Origin: JAFEBO01 sp044221315
GTDB lineage: Bacteria; Planctomycetota; Phycisphaerae; Phycisphaerales; UBA1924
Reading direction: 5' to 3'
Assembly (NCBI GenBank): GCA_044221315.1
Contig: JBGAPK010000017.1
Span: forward strand, 1-64,000
Length of the DNA stretch: 64,000 nt
This document shows positions 62,694 through 64,000 of this stretch, piece after piece. Below the pieces are notes generated by a model. That model saw only the letters and a list, made by a program, of their open reading frames with translations, was not told the DNA's origin and did no database searches. A program made the position numbers and the translations under genes. Numbering within the stretch: position 1 is the first letter of the stretch; each line of letters starts with the position of its first letter.

Positions 62694-62726
62694 AAAACAA
62701 AGCGGCCGCCCGGAGGGGGCGGCCGC
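62694..62726 (-). terminator. Intrinsic terminator, minus strand
   Basis: GCGGCCGCC (62702-62710), loop about 7 bases, GGCGGCCGC (62718-62726), with an A-rich run at 62694-62701 giving a U-tract on the minus strand. It ends the PEP-CTERM-like transcript. Confidence 0.85.
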
Positions 62727-62752
62727 GTGTGAATTCGTATCGACTTCAGTAA

Positions 62753-63487
62753 TCAGCGGCGGCGACGCGTCGCGGCCAGGCCGGCGAGGCCGAGCATGGC
62801 AGCGGCGCCGGGCGCGGGGACGACGGCGATGTCGATGGAGTTGTTCGGAATGGAGAATTCCATGGTGTCGTTGTCGTCGGCGCCGGACCAGTCGAAGTAG
62901 AACGCGACGGTCCACTCGAGGCGTGTGGCGGTGGCGTAGTTGGAGCCGAAGCGGTCCTGGAATCCGAACGTCGTGTCGGTGTGGCCGACGGTGTAATCAA
63001 AGCCGCCGGTGCTGGCTCCCACGCCGATGAGGAAATTACTGTCTTTATCGAAGAGGGTGAATCCGGTTTCGACGGAGTTCATGTGAACGGTGCCGCCGGT
63101 GACGGTGAGGCCGTACTTGAAGACGGTGCTGATGTAGTCGGCGGGGTGCTCCCAAATCGAGCCGTCGAAGGTCGAGGTGCCGCTGATGATCAGGCGGCTT
63201 GAGCTCACCGGACCCCTGGGGAGCCCGTAGGGGTAGCGATACTGCTCGCCGGTCAGGCCAAAGGCGCGCCCCTCTCCTCCGGTCCCGATGAGCTTGATGC
63301 CGTTGGGGATGTACAGGCCCTCCACCTGGGGCGGGGGAACGTCGTAGTCGTTCCAGTCGCTAATGCCACGAGCCGTGGATTGGAACTGGAGATGGGCTTC
63401 GCTGTAAGACCAGTTGAAGCCATCGGCGTGGGCGGCGGCGGCAAGAGCGGCGCCAGCGATCACGGAGAGACGAACAGCGTTGGACAT
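62753..63487 (-). CDS. Exported protein with PEP-CTERM-like tail
   Basis: 244 residues. Signal peptide SNAVRLSVIAGAALAAAAHA. The body is beta-rich (FNWSYSEAHLQFQSTARG, SRLIISGTSTFDGSIWEH). The C-terminus VPAPGAAAMLGLAGLAA then TRRRR is a clean sorting signal. Purine-rich AAGAAGAAA lies upstream of the ATG. Function of the body is unknown. Confidence 0.88.
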   Translation of the reverse strand: MSNAVRLSVIAGAALAAAAHADGFNWSYSEAHLQFQSTARGISDWNDYDVPPPQVEGLYIPNGIKLIGTGGEGRAFGLTGEQYRYPYGLPRGPVSSSRLIISGTSTFDGSIWEHPADYISTVFKYGLTVTGGTVHMNSVETGFTLFDKDSNFLIGVGASTGGFDYTVGHTDTTFGFQDRFGSNYATATRLEWTVAFYFDWSGADDNDTMEFSIPNNSIDIAVVPAPGAAAMLGLAGLAATRRRR

Positions 63488-63653
63488 TTCTTCTTCCCTT
63501 TGAACGAATTACACACCGCCCCCCCGCGCCGGGGAAGCCGCTTAAAAAGTGCCTCATGCCGCGTGTTCGGGCAAGCGAAATGGGGAGAGCGTGGGCGAAA
63601 AGGAGAGTCCCGAGGTGCCCTTTCGTGGAAATCGGGGGGCGGGCGGCGGGAAT

Positions 63654-64000
63654 TCAGGGTGTAGGGGCGAGTTCGCTGATCTGGAGCTGGTTGTTCTTAA
63701 ACAGGGGGGGCAGGGGTTTTTTGGTGTCGCGAGGCCCCAGCGGGATGTTCCATTTGATCGTGCCATAGACCTCTTCGAGCACGTCATAGGCGATGGGCTG
63801 CTTATCGGCGGGGACGACGTAGCGGACGGTGGAAAGTCCGACGTTGGCGGCGGAGAGAGTGGTGCGGAGCTGGGAGAGGTATTCGAGGCGGGCCTGGCGG
63901 TCGGCTTCGCTGGAGGCGAGGACCTTGGACTGTTCGTTCGTGAGCGCGGATTCGACGGAGGCGGATTCGGCCTTGAGCTGGTCGTAGCGGGAGGCGCAGG
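63654..64000 (-). CDS. Unnamed gene cut by the right window edge
   Basis: About 115 codons are visible on the minus strand, open from the window end down to a TGA at 63656-63654. There is no start in the window. It begins with coiled-coil-like text YDQLKAESASVESALTNEQ and ends in a folded-looking part (VGLSTVRYVVPADKQPIAYD, NNQLQISELAPTP). I recognise no family. Codon use is like its neighbours. Confidence 0.65.
   Translation of the reverse strand, partial: CASRYDQLKAESASVESALTNEQSKVLASSEADRQARLEYLSQLRTTLSAANVGLSTVRYVVPADKQPIAYDVLEEVYGTIKWNIPLGPRDTKKPLPPLFKNNQLQISELAPTP

Overview
The window looks like chromosome of a planctomycete, most likely class Phycisphaerae. The 16S rRNA gene stands alone with no 23S next to it and carries planctomycete-type changes in conserved sites. 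Sigma factors of the ECF type sit beside a Ser/Thr kinase or a membrane partner. At least eight secreted proteins end in a cysteine-flanked tandem calcium-loop tail (a GC-type dockerin-like domain), and six more end in a PEP-CTERM-like tail (PAPG-type motif, hydrophobic stretch, Arg cluster). No phage, transposase, tRNA or CRISPR array was found.

Layout. 1-3.5 kb: end of a probable B12/radical-SAM-like protein, the McsA-McsB protein-arginine-kinase pair, and a ComF-like phosphoribosyltransferase. 4.06-5.54 kb: solitary 16S rRNA with leader, trailer hairpin and terminator. 5.9-10.3 kb: ECF-like sigma factor, Ser/Thr kinase with a membrane segment, and a dockerin-tailed protein. 10.4-12.7 kb: TetR regulator divergent from OsmC and an AhpD-like protein (thiol/peroxide stress). 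13.8-17.9 kb: three-subunit molybdenum hydroxylase of the Pao/xanthine dehydrogenase type plus a small Cys-rich protein. 18-22 kb: membrane, DUF1801, glycosyltransferase and PEP-CTERM-like genes. 22-27 kb: an ECF sigma/membrane partner pair divergent from a YHYH-domain protein, followed by one polypeptide joining an MbnP-like copper domain to a diheme MbnH/MauG-like peroxidase. This is the most striking locus here. 28-47 kb: exported proteins with dockerin-like or PEP-CTERM-like tails, an operon of four lipoproteins, and a sulfur-relay operon (rhodanese-metallohydrolase, TusA, DsrE2). 47-57.6 kb: two almost identical DUF2202 lipoprotein genes as direct repeats flanking a PEP-CTERM-like gene, a TerB-like gene and an RND efflux pair, followed by DUF2892 and thioredoxin genes. 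57.8-60.3 kb: groES, an unnamed 83-codon gene and groEL, with a palindromic repeat element at each of the three intergenic positions. 60.4-64 kb: a receiver-like protein, RmuC, a PEP-CTERM-like protein, and a gene that runs off the right edge.

Repeats are abundant between genes: REP-like hairpins with a 27-base core (44-51 kb), accessory 30-40 base inverted arms around groESL, an 830-base direct duplication, and a 10-base tandem repeat. A decayed dockerin-like tail at 49.4 kb shows that the tail genes turn over. Starts were chosen from ribosome binding sites, ATGA overlaps and signal peptides. All family names come from reading motifs, not from database searches.
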